Assembly (NCBI GenBank): GCA_018228705.1
Contig: CP073694.1
Coordinates: forward strand, 1,612,001-1,676,000
Origin: Dysosmobacter sp. Marseille-Q4140
GTDB lineage: Bacteria > Bacillota > Clostridia > Oscillospirales > Oscillospiraceae
DNA: 64,000 nt
Direction of reading: 5' to 3'
Below, in pieces: positions 24,209 through 33,036 of the stretch. The notes below the pieces were generated by a model that was given only the letters and a program-made list of their open reading frames with translations, searched no databases and had not been told where the DNA came from. Made by a program: the position numbers and the translations under genes. Numbering within the stretch: the stretch's first letter is position 1; each line of letters begins with the position of its first letter.

Positions 24209-24292
24209 ATATAAAAGGTGTCATCGTGGTGTGTCAAGTCACGATTCAGTAAGGTCAGTATAGAAGAAGTCGTTGCGTTTGTCAACTAAAAT

Positions 24293-24309
24293 AGTTGCGA
24301 ACCGCAACT
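24293..24309. promoter_or_regulatory. Palindromic operator upstream of marR
   Basis: AGTTGCG-AAC-CGCAACT is a perfect 7-bp dyad. A degenerate copy (GTTGCGTTTGTCAAC) lies just before it at 24272-24286. It sits 34 bp upstream of the -35, typical of MarR self-control. Confidence 0.6.
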
Positions 24310-24342
24310 TTTGTGGATCCTGACAAAAAGTACCCGCTTGAA

Positions 24343-24371
24343 TTGACGAAACGCCCCAATCCATGTAAGAT
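24343..24371 (+). promoter_or_regulatory. Promoter of marR
   Basis: TTGACG (24343-24348), 17-bp spacer, TAAGAT (24366-24371). Confidence 0.75.
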
Positions 24372-24403
24372 ACATACAAACGGATGAAGGGGAGGCGGTG
24401 GTC

Positions 24404-24883
24404 ATGGACCCCACCAAGCGGAGGATCCGCAAAATCGACCGGGACGTGCAGCGTTTCGTGGCCCACGCCCTCCACAACACCAGCCTGAGCCTGTCGGACT
24501 ATGAGATGGTTCAGACCGTCCACCACCGGCCCGGCATCACCCAGGGGGAGCTGTGCCGGCGGTACAGTCAGGACAAGAGCACCGTGGCCCGCCGGGCCGC
24601 CAAGCTGGAGAAGGAGGGCTACATCCAGCGCCTGCCCAGCGACGAGGACCGCCGCAGCAAGCACCTGTATGTGACGGACAAGGGCCTGGCTCTGCGGAAC
24701 CAGAAGATCGACGCGGAGGTCTTTTATTTCTCCTGGCTGACGGCGGAGCTGACGGAGGAGGAAATTTCGGTTCTGGTCCCCCTGCTGGACAAGCTCCATG
24801 CCCGCAGCCGCGGCGAGCGGCTGGAGGACTTCGTCCACATCCTTTCGGAATACCGCGAGACCCATTCCAAACAGGCTGAATAA
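24404..24883 (+). CDS. MarR-family regulator
   Basis: 159 residues. Winged helix with ITQGELCRRYSQDKSTVARRAAKLE-type recognition region at about 46-70 and the wing EDRRSKHLYVTDKG (about 86-99), the diagnostic MarR D-x-R motif. Flanking helices form the dimer. The ATG at 24404 has GGGGAGG 8 nt ahead; a GTG at 24398 is the alternative. It is monocistronic between its own promoter and a terminator, with no adjacent efflux or detoxification gene, so the ligand and targets are open. Confidence 0.9.
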   Translation: MDPTKRRIRKIDRDVQRFVAHALHNTSLSLSDYEMVQTVHHRPGITQGELCRRYSQDKSTVARRAAKLEKEGYIQRLPSDEDRRSKHLYVTDKGLALRNQKIDAEVFYFSWLTAELTEEEISVLVPLLDKLHARSRGERLEDFVHILSEYRETHSKQAE

Positions 24884-24892
24884 CACAGAAAA

Positions 24893-24917
24893 AGCCGGGG
24901 CGCTGCGCGCCCCGGCT
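24893..24917. terminator. Bidirectional terminator
   Basis: AGCCGGGGCGC-TGC-GCGCCCCGGCT between convergent marR and the small gene at 24928. Confidence 0.85.
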
Positions 24918-24927
24918 TCTCGCTTGC

Positions 24928-25194
24928 TCAGATGTCCTCCAGTGCCGCCCTGGCCCGGTCCAGATCCTCCGGCCGGACGGAGACATAGTAGGTCTTTCGG
25001 TCGATCTTTCCGTTGGGGCCGAAGTCCCGGTGGTCCAGCTTGGCCCCGCAGCCGCACACCGGCGGCTCCGTCTCGTAATATCCGGCCTCCATGACCTTGA
25101 TGCCAGCGGCTTTCAGCCGCTCCCTGGCGGCCTTCCACCGTCTCTGGTCGCCCCAGACCTCAAAGGCCTTCTCCCGCTTTCCGAACAGGGCCAT
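24928..25194 (-). CDS. Small cytoplasmic protein, DUF2007-like
   Basis: 88 residues. Possesses an alpha/beta pattern with a CGCGAKLD cysteine pair in the middle and a C-terminal VSVRPEDLDRARAALED segment similar to DUF2007 domains, which resemble PII-like or putative signal-transducing proteins. Family assignment is tentative. It starts at an ATG one base beyond the end of the purine phosphorylase gene on the same strand, so it is the last gene of the salvage operon at 25-27.7 kb. The two cysteines could bind metal. Confidence 0.6.
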   Translation of the reverse strand: MALFGKREKAFEVWGDQRRWKAARERLKAAGIKVMEAGYYETEPPVCGCGAKLDHRDFGPNGKIDRKTYYVSVRPEDLDRARAALEDI

Positions 25195-25195
25195 C

Positions 25196-25930
25196 TTAAT
25201 CCTCCAAAGACTTCCAGGCGGTCTCCAGGGCGATCTCCATCATCTCGTGGAAGGAGTCCTGCCGCTCCTGGGCGTTCAGGGCCTCCCCGGTGAAGATGTG
25301 GTCGGAAATGGTGAGAATGGCCAGGGCCCGCTTGCCCAGCCGCTGGGCGGTCCAGTACAGTCCCGCCGCCTCCATCTCCAGGGCCAGGATGCCGAACTTT
25401 CGGTACATCTCCCCGGCCTCGGGGTTGTCGTTGTAAAACTGGTCGGCAGTGAATACCTGGCCCACATCCGCCCGGACGCCCAGGCGCTCCGCCGCCGCCA
25501 CGGCGTCCTTCAGCAGGCCGTAGTCCGCGGTGGCGCACAGCTGGCCGGGGAAGCGGTACTGGTCGGCAAAGTGGGAGTTGGTGGACGCGCCCAGGGCAAT
25601 CACCACGTCCCGGACCTTCACGTTGTCCCCGATACCGCCGGCGGAGCCGATGCGGATGATGGTGTCCACGCCGAAAAACTGGTAGAGCTCATAGCTGTAA
25701 ATGCCCACAGAGGGCACGCCCATGCCGTGGCCCATGACGGAGATCTTCTTGCCCTTGTAGGTGCCGGTGTAGCCCAGCATGTTGCGCACGGTGTTGAAGC
25801 ACACGGGGTTTTCCAGATAGTGCTCCGCCACATACTTGGCCCGCAGTGGGTCGCCGGGCATCAGCACCGCCTTGGCGATGAGACCTTCTTCCGCCGCGAT
25901 GGAGGCGGAGGGGGATTCCTGGATTGCCAT
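25196..25930 (-). CDS. deoD: Purine nucleoside phosphorylase, DeoD type
   Basis: 244 residues. Cleaves purine (2'-deoxy)nucleosides with phosphate, giving base and (deoxy)ribose-1-phosphate. Phosphate-binding MPGDPLRAKY (24-33), RIGSAGG, and ribose-binding ALEMEAAGLY are intact, and the length is that of the hexameric bacterial class. AAGGAGG precedes the ATG at 25930. Downstream of mtnA and an aldolase gene in one operon, which suggests that it may also act on 5'-deoxyadenosine or methylthioadenosine here. Confidence 0.95.
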   Translation of the reverse strand: MAIQESPSASIAAEEGLIAKAVLMPGDPLRAKYVAEHYLENPVCFNTVRNMLGYTGTYKGKKISVMGHGMGVPSVGIYSYELYQFFGVDTIIRIGSAGGIGDNVKVRDVVIALGASTNSHFADQYRFPGQLCATADYGLLKDAVAAAERLGVRADVGQVFTADQFYNDNPEAGEMYRKFGILALEMEAAGLYWTAQRLGKRALAILTISDHIFTGEALNAQERQDSFHEMMEIALETAWKSLED

Positions 25931-25968
25931 AGTTGTTTCCTCCTTGTATCTTGTTTGGCGCGCCGCGG

Positions 25969-27039
25969 TCAGTCCCGGAACAGCGCTTTCAGGCTCTTGG
26001 TGTAGGGCGGGCGGCAGATGCCCCTTTCCGTGATGATGGCGGTGATGAGGTCGTGGTCCGTCACGTCGAAGGCCGGGTTGTAGCACTTGACCTCCGCCAG
26101 GGCCATGGGCTTTTCATACCACATGGTCTTGATCTCATTCGGGTCCCGCTCCTCGATGGGGATGTGGGCCCCGTCGGGGCAGTCCATGTCGATGGTGGAG
26201 GTGGGGCCCAGCACGTAGAAGGGGATGCCGTAGTGCTTTGCCAGAATGGCCACGCCGGAGGTGCCGATCTTGTTGGCGGTGTCGCCGTTGGCCGCCACCC
26301 GGTCGCAGCCCACGAAGCAGGCCTGGACCCATCCGTTCTTCATCACGATGGAGGCCATGTTGTCGCAGATCAGCGTCACATCCACCCCCGCCCGCTGGAG
26401 CTCATAGCTGGTCAGGCGTGCGCCCTGGAGAAGGGGCCGGGTCTCGTCGGAGAACACGTGGAAGGTCATGCCCCGCTCCGTGCCCAGCAGGATGGGGCCC
26501 AGGGCCGTGCCGTACCGGGAGGTAGCCAAGGGGCCGGCGTTGCAGTGGGTGAGGATGCCGTCTCCGTCCTTCACCAGGGACAGCCCATACTCCGAGATGG
26601 CGGCGCACTTGTCCATGTCGTCTTTGTGGATAGCCACCGCCCGCTCGTACAGGGCGTCCAGCATGGGGCCCCGGGGGTCGTTCAGATGCTCCAGGGCGGT
26701 GCGCATCATCTCCCGGATGGCCCAGCTGAGGTTCACCGCCGTGGGCCGGGCGTCGGAGAGGATCTGGCCGTAGCGGCTCAGCTCCCGCAAAAACACCTGC
26801 CGGTCCTCCGTCCGGATGGACTTGGCCAGCACGTACATACAGTAGGCGGCGCAGATGCCGATGGCCGGGGCGCCCCGGACCCGCAAGGCCCGGATGGCCT
26901 CCACCATCTCCTCCACCGTCCGCAGGCGGATCTCCTTCTCCTCTCCCGGCAGCAGGGACTGGTCCAGGATGTACAACGCCTCCGCCTTCCGGTCGTACCG
27001 GATATTCTCCACGGCCACCACGGCCTTCAGGTCTGCCAT
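25969..27039 (-). CDS. mtnA: S-methyl-5-thioribose-1-phosphate isomerase
   Basis: 356 residues, eIF2B-alpha-like fold. Converts 5-methylthioribose-1-phosphate (or 5-deoxyribose-1-phosphate) to the ribulose form. Catalytic Cys166 ([11 protein letters not shown]) and Asp246 ([10 protein letters not shown]) are present, with RGAPAIG near 55-61. The ATG at 27039 lies 9 nt after AAAGG; the ATG three codons upstream has no spacing for a ribosome site. No mtnK, mtnB, mtnC or mtnD is nearby, so the classic methionine salvage route is not encoded here; the adjoining aldolase suggests the shorter DHAP route. Confidence 0.92.
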   Translation of the reverse strand: MADLKAVVAVENIRYDRKAEALYILDQSLLPGEEKEIRLRTVEEMVEAIRALRVRGAPAIGICAAYCMYVLAKSIRTEDRQVFLRELSRYGQILSDARPTAVNLSWAIREMMRTALEHLNDPRGPMLDALYERAVAIHKDDMDKCAAISEYGLSLVKDGDGILTHCNAGPLATSRYGTALGPILLGTERGMTFHVFSDETRPLLQGARLTSYELQRAGVDVTLICDNMASIVMKNGWVQACFVGCDRVAANGDTANKIGTSGVAILAKHYGIPFYVLGPTSTIDMDCPDGAHIPIEERDPNEIKTMWYEKPMALAEVKCYNPAFDVTDHDLITAIITERGICRPPYTKSLKALFRD

Positions 27040-27079
27040 ATCGCTCATCCTTTCCGCCGGCGCCGGGCCGGCCGCGAAT

Positions 27080-27742
27080 TCACTGGTCCCGCTTCTGCCG
27101 CAGGGCCTGGTACATCCCCCGCAGGCTCCGCAGCTGCGCGGTCTCCGCCTCCGTCAGGGCCACCGGGTCCCCCAGCAGCTGCGCGTTTTGCACGATCTTC
27201 GCCGTGTGCTCCACGGTCTCCAGCCGGTCGAAGGCCTCCCACAGGTCGCCGCCCCAGGTCAGGGCGCCGTGGTTTGCCAGCAGCACAGCGTTGTGGTCTT
27301 TCAGGTACGGCTCCACGCTGCGGGGCACCGCCTCGGTGGAGAGCATGGCGAATTCCGGCGTGCAGGGTACGGTGCCCAGGCCCGCCGCCAGCTCCGCGAC
27401 ATACGGCGTCTCCAGCCCCCGGCGGCACACGGCAAAGGCCGTGGACACCGGCGGGTGGGCGTGGACCACGGCCCGGACATCGGCCCGGCCCCGGTAGACC
27501 GCCAGGTGCATCTTCATCTCCGAGGAGGGGTGCCGGTCGCCTTCCAGCACCCGACCCTCCAGGTCCGTCACCAGCAGCATATCCGGCGTCATCCGGCCCT
27601 TACTGACGCCGGAGGGCGTCATCAGCAGCCGCCCCGGCTCCACCAGCATGGAGAGATTGCCGTCGTTGGCGGCGGCGTAGCCCCGGTCGTACAGCAGCTT
27701 TCCCACGGCGCACATCAGCGCCCGCTCCGCTTCAAAGGTCAT
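27080..27742 (-). CDS. Class II aldolase/adducin family, likely deoxyribulose/fuculose-phosphate aldolase
   Basis: 220 residues. Zinc-dependent aldolase: Glu75 (HPSSEMKMH), His94 and His96 (VVHAHPPVS) and His158 (LANHGALTW) are the expected ligand set; NDGNLSM at 26-32 binds phosphate. Relatives act on L-fuculose-1-P or 5-(methylthio/deoxy)ribulose-1-P, releasing DHAP and an aldehyde. The ATG at 27742 with AAAGGAGG is used. Its place directly before mtnA argues for the second group: MtnA makes exactly that substrate. The substrate is inference. Confidence 0.88.
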   Translation of the reverse strand: MTFEAERALMCAVGKLLYDRGYAAANDGNLSMLVEPGRLLMTPSGVSKGRMTPDMLLVTDLEGRVLEGDRHPSSEMKMHLAVYRGRADVRAVVHAHPPVSTAFAVCRRGLETPYVAELAAGLGTVPCTPEFAMLSTEAVPRSVEPYLKDHNAVLLANHGALTWGGDLWEAFDRLETVEHTAKIVQNAQLLGDPVALTEAETAQLRSLRGMYQALRQKRDQ

Positions 27743-27799
27743 CAGCCCGCCTCCTTTCATCATGGCTCCATCTTACCCCATTCCGCCGCCGGGCGCAAG

Positions 27800-27834
27800 A
27801 AAAAGAAGCGGCGGCAGGACTTCCCTGCCGCCGC
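27800..27834 (-). terminator. Terminator of the nitroreductase gene
   Basis: On the minus strand GCGGCGGCAGG, loop GAAGT, CCTGCCGCCGC, then TTCTTTTTC. Confidence 0.9.
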
Positions 27835-27849
27835 CTTGGCTGTCCGCGC

Positions 27850-28380
27850 TTACGGGCGATAGATGTAGTGCTCCTTCCGGGGCTTGGGAGCGGGCACGTC
27901 GCCGTCGATGTAGCCCAGGATGCAGTTGCCCACGCCCCGGTACGTCTCCGGCAGGCCCCACTTCTTCAGCAGCTCCTTGCCCTCGGGCCGGTCGAACAGC
28001 TCCATGGCCCGGTTGATCCAGCAGGAGCCCACGCCCAGAGCCCAGGCCGCCGTCATCAGGTTGCCCATGACCAGAGAGCCGTCCTGGAGCCAGTTGGGGG
28101 TCTCCCCGTCGGCCAGGACCACCACCACGGTGGGAGCGCCGTAGAAGGGATCCGTGCCGGGCCTGCCCTGGATCTCGGCGTTCAGGGCGGACATATAGGA
28201 GATGGTCTCCGGATCCTGGACCAGCACCATCACCGCCGCCTGGCCGCCCTTGGCGGAGGCAGCCCAGGTGCCGGCGTCCAGAATGGCATCCAGGGTCTCC
28301 GCCGCCACCTGCTCCTTCTTGTATTTGCGGATGCTTCTGCGCTCTTTCAATACCTTCAGCGTCTCGTTCACTGGGATCAT
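27850..28380 (-). CDS. Nitroreductase-family flavoprotein
   Basis: 176 residues. FMN-dependent oxidoreductase fold: RRSIRKYK (14-21) contacts the FMN phosphate, AGTWAASAKGGQ (about 36-47) lines the active site, and GVGSCWINR and LGYIDGD complete the family pattern. Length fits the short clostridial type. Start: ATG at 28380 close to AAAAGG; a GTG three codons in (28371) has better spacing and is equally possible. Probably monocistronic. The natural substrate is unknown; quinones, nitro compounds or flavins are usual for the family. Confidence 0.88.
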   Translation of the reverse strand: MIPVNETLKVLKERRSIRKYKKEQVAAETLDAILDAGTWAASAKGGQAAVMVLVQDPETISYMSALNAEIQGRPGTDPFYGAPTVVVVLADGETPNWLQDGSLVMGNLMTAAWALGVGSCWINRAMELFDRPEGKELLKKWGLPETYRGVGNCILGYIDGDVPAPKPRKEHYIYRP

Positions 28381-28535
28381 CCTTTCCTTTTATATATTGT
28401 CAGGGATATCATACCACACTTTCCCGCGGTTCCAAAGGGCCCGCGAAAAATTCTTTTTCTCTGCATCTGGCTTTTTCTGCCGGTTTCCGCTACAATCAGA
28501 CCATCGACCGTTAACCGTTAAAGGAGGAACCATCC

Positions 28536-29699
28536 ATGCCCCAGCCTCTGTCCCAGCGCACCGCTGATTTTACCGACTCCGTGATCCGGCGCATGACCCG
28601 GGTCTCCCTGAAATACGGCGCCGTGAACCTGTCCCAGGGATTCCCGGACTTTGATCCGCCCCAGGCGATCCTGGACCGGCTGGCCCAGGTGGCCCACGAG
28701 GGGCCCCACCAGTACTCCGTCACCTGGGGCGCTCAGAACTTCCGGGAGGCCCTGGCAAAAAAGCAGACCCACTACATGGGCCGCACCATTGACCCCGACA
28801 AGGAGATCGTGGCTACCTGCGGGTCCACCGAGGCCATGATGTGCGCCATGATGACTGTCACCAACCCCGGCGACAAGGTGATCGTGTTCTCCCCCTTCTA
28901 TGAGAACTACGGGGCGGACACCATCCTCTCCGGGGCGGAGCCCATCTACGTGCCCCTCCATCCCCCGGCATTCACCTTCGACGTGGACGAGCTGGAGGCC
29001 GCCTTCCGCCAGGGGGCCAAGGCCCTGGTGCTGTGCAATCCCTCCAACCCCTGCGGCCGGGTGTTCACCCGGGAGGAGCTGCTGACCATCGCCGAGATGG
29101 CCACCCGGTACGACACCTACGTCATCACCGACGAGGTGTATGAGCACATCGTCTACGCCCCCCATCAGCACACCTACTTCGCCACATTGCCGGGAATGTG
29201 GAGCCGGACCCTGTCCTGCTCCTCCCTGTCCAAGACCTACTCCATCACCGGCTGGCGCCTGGGCTACATCATCGCCCCGGAGGAGATCATCGACCGGGCC
29301 AAGAAGGTCCACGACTTTTTGACCGTGGGCTGCGCCGCGCCGCTGCAGGAGGCAGTGATCCCGGGGCTGGAGTTCGGCCAGGACTACTACGACGAGCTGC
29401 TGGCCAAGTACACCCACAAGAAGGAGCTGTTCTTGAAGGGCCTGGACGACCTGCACATCGTCCACAACGACCCGGAGGGCGCCTACTACGTGCTGCTGGA
29501 CATCAGCGAGTACGGCTATGACAGCGACCTCCAGTTCTGCAAGAACCTGGCCCGGGAGGTGGGCGTGGGCGCCGTGCCCGGCTCCAGCTTCTTCCGGGAG
29601 CCGGTGAACCACCTGATCCGCCTCCACTTCGCCAAGAACGACGACACCCTCAACGAGGCCCTCAACCGCCTGGAGCGGATTCAGAAGCTGAAGAAATGA
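28536..29699 (+). CDS. Class I/II PLP aminotransferase
   Basis: 387 residues, fold-type I. NLSQGFPDFD (31-40), NPSNPCGR (168-175), TDEVYEH (198-204) and Schiff-base Lys233 (SSLSKTYSITGWRLG) are the standard aspartate-aminotransferase-superfamily set. The QGFPDFDPP opening is typical of the kynurenine/glutamine or methionine aminotransferase branch, so an aromatic or sulfur amino acid is a fair guess. AAAGGAGG before the ATG at 28536; a -10-like TACAAT lies at about 28492. Neighbouring mtn-like genes make methionine salvage conceivable but unproven. Confidence 0.93.
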   Translation: MPQPLSQRTADFTDSVIRRMTRVSLKYGAVNLSQGFPDFDPPQAILDRLAQVAHEGPHQYSVTWGAQNFREALAKKQTHYMGRTIDPDKEIVATCGSTEAMMCAMMTVTNPGDKVIVFSPFYENYGADTILSGAEPIYVPLHPPAFTFDVDELEAAFRQGAKALVLCNPSNPCGRVFTREELLTIAEMATRYDTYVITDEVYEHIVYAPHQHTYFATLPGMWSRTLSCSSLSKTYSITGWRLGYIIAPEEIIDRAKKVHDFLTVGCAAPLQEAVIPGLEFGQDYYDELLAKYTHKKELFLKGLDDLHIVHNDPEGAYYVLLDISEYGYDSDLQFCKNLAREVGVGAVPGSSFFREPVNHLIRLHFAKNDDTLNEALNRLERIQKLKK

Positions 29700-29813
29700 T
29701 CAGCCGCCGCCTGTCCCGGTCCCCGGGGCGGGCGGTTTTCCCTGCCCGGCCGCGCATATCCCCATTTCTCCCCGCATAGGATGGACCAACAAGAGGCGGG
29801 GAGTGAACGAGTT

Positions 29814-30062
29814 TTGAAGGGTAACATGGAGGAGCGGGCGGAGCGCCTGGCTCAGTACATTATAGAAAACCGGACCACGGTCCGGGCCGCCGCGCAGAAA
29901 TTCGGCATCAGCAAGTCCACTGTGCACAAGGATATCTCCGAACGGCTGCCCCAGTTCAACCGGGCCCTCTATCTTCAGGTGAAGGAGGTCCTGGATGTCA
30001 ACAAGGCCCAGCGGCACATCCGGGGCGGCATCGCCACGCGAAAAAAGTACCGCGGCCAGTGA
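29814..30062 (+). CDS. spoIIID: Sporulation transcription regulator SpoIIID
   Basis: 82 residues. DNA-binding protein that switches mother-cell genes during sporulation. The helix-turn-helix TVRAAAQKFGISKSTVHKD and the following SERLPQFN, EVLDVNKAQRHIRGG and ATRKKY segments are the conserved SpoIIID core. With the TTG start at 29814 (GGGGAG upstream), the distance to the HTH equals that of Bacillus SpoIIID; an ATG at 29826 is the alternative. It marks the host as belonging to a spore-forming lineage. Confidence 0.93.
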   Translation: MKGNMEERAERLAQYIIENRTTVRAAAQKFGISKSTVHKDISERLPQFNRALYLQVKEVLDVNKAQRHIRGGIATRKKYRGQ

Positions 30063-30111
30063 GACGCGCATAAGCTGGACTGTGACAAACGCTTGTATCG
30101 GAGGAATGTAT

Positions 30112-30366
30112 ATGGCAAATCCGTCCCAGGGCCGCTGCCGCCCGGTCCGGTCCGCGCCGGCCGTCCAAACGAGGCGCAGTTCCGCCGCCCAGGAGCCGCC
30201 GGTCCGCCGCTGGCCCCACCCGGTGGGCTGCCAGGACCCGCCTCTCCCGCCGGAGCCCACGCTCCACTACATACGCTGCGCACTTTCCTATCAGAACCAG
30301 CTGCTCTCAGAGATCAAAACCCTCCTCCAGCAGCTGGCGGAACGAGAGAACAGTCAGGAGAGCTGA
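30112..30366 (+). CDS. Small hypothetical protein, proline-rich then helical
   Basis: 84 residues. GGAGGA stands 6 nt before the ATG at 30112, 49 nt after spoIIID. The first half is rich in Arg, Pro and Ser with no fold; the last 35 residues (LHYIRCALSYQNQLLSEIK) form an amphipathic helix, possibly a coiled coil. No family recognised. Because it follows spoIIID closely and precedes the first terminator, it may be co-transcribed in the mother cell. Whether it is made is uncertain. Confidence 0.5.
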   Translation: MANPSQGRCRPVRSAPAVQTRRSSAAQEPPVRRWPHPVGCQDPPLPPEPTLHYIRCALSYQNQLLSEIKTLLQQLAERENSQES

Positions 30367-30369
30367 AGT

Positions 30370-30399
30370 ATGGCGTGCCGGTGCCGGCACGCCATTTTC
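30370..30399 (+). terminator. Terminator after the spoIIID unit
   Basis: ATGGCGTGCCGG, TG, CCGGCACGCCAT and TTTTCC. Confidence 0.88.
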
Positions 30400-30403
30400 C
30401 CTC

Positions 30404-30432
30404 TTGTGTTTTTCCGCGGGGTGTCCTATAAT
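30404..30432 (+). promoter_or_regulatory. Promoter of the LCP gene
   Basis: TTGTGT (30404-30409), 17-bp spacer, TATAAT (30427-30432). Confidence 0.75.
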
Positions 30433-30509
30433 AAGTGGCGATATTATGTAAATCGACCCAAAAGACATCACCGCGGCCCCCGGCCGCGCACAAGGAGCGT
30501 AATATACCC

Positions 30510-31496
30510 ATGGCAAAACGAGTCATGAAGCGCCGGCGCAGCCGGAAGCGGTTTCTCCTGCTGATCGTCCTGATCGCCGGTTTGATCTATGCCGGAGCCC
30601 ACATTCTGATCCGCCAGCCCGAGGTGAAGGCCCAGGAGGATCCGGACCCTGCGGAGGAGACGGAGGACCTGACCCAGGAGGAGCAGGACGCCGCCGCGGC
30701 GGCTGCCGCGGCCCTGGCCGCCCATACGGAGCGGAAGGATCAGTTCTACACCATCCTGGTCTCCGGCTGTGACGACGGCAACGGCAACAGCGACACCAAT
30801 ATTCTCCTGGCGGTGGACGCCAAAAACGGCTATATCCACGGCGTCAGCATCCCCCGGGACACCAAGGCCGTCTGGAACGGCAAAAGCCACAAAATCAACG
30901 CCGCCTTCGGCTCCGGCGGCACCGAAAAGCTGGCGGAGGTCATCGGCGACCAGCTGGGCATCCCCGTGGACTTCACCGTCTCCGTGGACCTCAAGGGCTT
31001 CGTGGCCCTGGTAGACGCCATCGGCGGCGTGGACTTCGACGTACCGGTGAACATGGACTACGAGGACCCCTATCAGGACCTGTACATCCACATCCCCGCC
31101 GGGATGCAGCATCTGTCCGGCAAGGAGGCCCTGAAGGTGGTCCGCTTCCGGGAAGGCTATGCCTCCCAAGACATCGGCCGGATGGAGACCCAGCAGAAAT
31201 TCCTCAAGGCCGTGGCCCAGCAGACGCTGACGCTGTCCAATTTGGACAAGATCCCGGAATTCGCCAACATCTTTAACCAATATGTCAAAACGGACCTGAC
31301 CCTGGGGAATCTCGCCTGGCTTGGCAAGGAGGCCATCTCCATGGGCTCCAGCGCCATCTCCTTCTCCACCCTGCCCGGCGAGTGGAAGTCCCCCTATATC
31401 TATCTGGATCAGGACGCCGTCCTGGAACTGGTGAACCAATACCTGAACCCCTATGTGGAGGACCGGACGGCGGAGGATCTGAACATCCCCGCCTGA
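30510..31496 (+). CDS. LytR-CpsA-Psr (LCP) family cell-wall ligase
   Basis: 328 residues. A basic N-terminus (MKRRRSRKR) and one membrane span at about 15-33 leave the LCP domain outside: ILVSGCDDGN (about 78-87), SIPRDTKAVWNGKSHKINAA (about 111-130) with the arginines that bind polyprenyl pyrophosphate, and VRFREGYASQDIGR. LCP enzymes attach teichoic acids or capsule polymers to peptidoglycan. The ATG at 30510 has AAGGAG rather far upstream (12 nt). Followed by the SLH-transglutaminase gene on the same strand with 43 nt between. Confidence 0.93.
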   Translation: MAKRVMKRRRSRKRFLLLIVLIAGLIYAGAHILIRQPEVKAQEDPDPAEETEDLTQEEQDAAAAAAAALAAHTERKDQFYTILVSGCDDGNGNSDTNILLAVDAKNGYIHGVSIPRDTKAVWNGKSHKINAAFGSGGTEKLAEVIGDQLGIPVDFTVSVDLKGFVALVDAIGGVDFDVPVNMDYEDPYQDLYIHIPAGMQHLSGKEALKVVRFREGYASQDIGRMETQQKFLKAVAQQTLTLSNLDKIPEFANIFNQYVKTDLTLGNLAWLGKEAISMGSSAISFSTLPGEWKSPYIYLDQDAVLELVNQYLNPYVEDRTAEDLNIPA

Positions 31497-31539
31497 GGTT
31501 CCCCTCCGTCAACCGTCCGCACCCCAAAGGAGGCACGCC

Positions 31540-32976
31540 ATGAAAACCCGTATCCTGTCTCTGGCCCTGGCGGCCAGTCTGCTGCTGGGCGTCCCCGCCC
31601 TGGCGGCGGAGAACAGCACCGGCAACTTCGTCCGCGAAAAAACCTATACCGGACAGTTTTCCGACCTGACGGAGGACTCCGTTTTTTACGACAACGTGAC
31701 CGCCCTGTATGAATATGGCCTCTCCGTTGGCAAGGGCGACGGCACCTTCGGTCTCAAGGACTCCCTGACGGTAGGCCAGATCGTGATTTTTGCCGGGCGG
31801 ATCCGCAGCCTCTACCGCACCGGCGACGCCGAGGCCGGTCCCAATGCCCACAGCAAACCCGGCGACACCGCCACGGCGGCGCGGTATCTGCGCTACCTCC
31901 AGGCGGAGGGCGTGCTGGGCACGGAGCTGGACGGCAGCCTTACAGCCCCGGCTACCCGGGCCCAGGTGGCCCACGTGCTGGCCAACACCCTCCCGTCCGA
32001 GGTCCTGCCGCCCATCAACGACGAGATCGTGACCGAGGGCTACGCCAGCCGCCACTTCATCACCGACGTCACCGAGTACACCGACTATTACCGGGACATC
32101 CTGTTCCTGTACCGGGCCGGCATCTCCGTCGGCTCCGACGCCACCGGGTCCTATCTGCCCCAGGACCCCATCACCCGGGGCGCGGCGGCGGCCATGCTGA
32201 CCCGCATGGTGGACCCCTCCCTGCGGCTGACCCCCGACTGGGATCTGGACAGCGTCTGGAGCGCCGCGGGCACCACCCTGGGCGACCTGGTGACGGCGGG
32301 CACCTATGTGGCCGCCCCCACCACGGAGGAGGAGATCGACTCCAGCGTCCGCTACATGCTGGCCTCCAATCAAAACACTCTGCAGCTGCAATACGATACC
32401 ATCTCCGCCATGGCCGCTCGGAAGGTGATGGAGCAGACCCTGGCGGTGGTCAAGACCTATGTGGAGCAGTGCTACAACACCGTCACCTGTACCTTTGATA
32501 CCAGCGGCGCCCTCACACTGACCTTCTCCGCCTCCAGCGCGGGCACGGCCATCCAGACCTACCGGGAGGAGGCCATGGCGGCGGCCATCGCCGTCCACGA
32601 CGAGCTGTGGTCCTCCGGACAGATCACGCCGGGCATGTCGGAGTATGACAAGGCCCGGGTGTACTACACCTGGATCTGCGACAACTGCGTCTACGACTAC
32701 GACGCCGGAGACGACTCCCTCAGCCACATCGCGTACAGTCTCTTCCACGACGGCACCGCCGTGTGCGACGGATACACCGGCGCCTACAACATGCTGCTGA
32801 AGCTGGAGGGCATCGACTGCACCGCCCTCTCCAACAGCTCCCACATCTGGACCGTGGCCACCCTGGACGGCGTCCAGTACCACATCGACACCACCTGGGG
32901 CGACAGCGGCGCCCAGCCGGATTACAGCTATTTCGCCATGACTCCCACCCAGTCGTGGAACCAGCACCGCTGGTAA
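31540..32976 (+). CDS. Secreted SLH-domain protein with transglutaminase-like domain
   Basis: 478 residues. Signal peptide 1-22 (ALAASLLLGVPALAA). Three S-layer homology repeats span about 35-225 (FSDLTEDSVFYDNVTALYE; FITDVTEYTDYYRDILFLY), anchoring it to wall polymers. After a linker, a transglutaminase-like domain (about 355-478) has Cys in AVCDGYTGAYNML, His in SSHIWTVATLDG and Asp in YHIDTTWGD, a complete triad. Probable role: cross-linking or hydrolysing peptide bonds at the surface. AAAGGAGG before the ATG. Its place behind an LCP ligase fits envelope assembly. Confidence 0.9.
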   Translation: MKTRILSLALAASLLLGVPALAAENSTGNFVREKTYTGQFSDLTEDSVFYDNVTALYEYGLSVGKGDGTFGLKDSLTVGQIVIFAGRIRSLYRTGDAEAGPNAHSKPGDTATAARYLRYLQAEGVLGTELDGSLTAPATRAQVAHVLANTLPSEVLPPINDEIVTEGYASRHFITDVTEYTDYYRDILFLYRAGISVGSDATGSYLPQDPITRGAAAAMLTRMVDPSLRLTPDWDLDSVWSAAGTTLGDLVTAGTYVAAPTTEEEIDSSVRYMLASNQNTLQLQYDTISAMAARKVMEQTLAVVKTYVEQCYNTVTCTFDTSGALTLTFSASSAGTAIQTYREEAMAAAIAVHDELWSSGQITPGMSEYDKARVYYTWICDNCVYDYDAGDDSLSHIAYSLFHDGTAVCDGYTGAYNMLLKLEGIDCTALSNSSHIWTVATLDGVQYHIDTTWGDSGAQPDYSYFAMTPTQSWNQHRW

Positions 32977-32992
32977 ACAGAGCGAACATAAA

Positions 32993-33022
32993 GAGCCCCG
33001 GGCCAAAGCCCGGGGCTCCTTT
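32993..33022 (+). terminator. Terminator after the SLH gene
   Basis: GAGCCCCGGGC, loop CAAA, GCCCGGGGCTC, CTTTT. Confidence 0.93.
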
Positions 33023-33036
33023 TCGCATTTTTCCTT

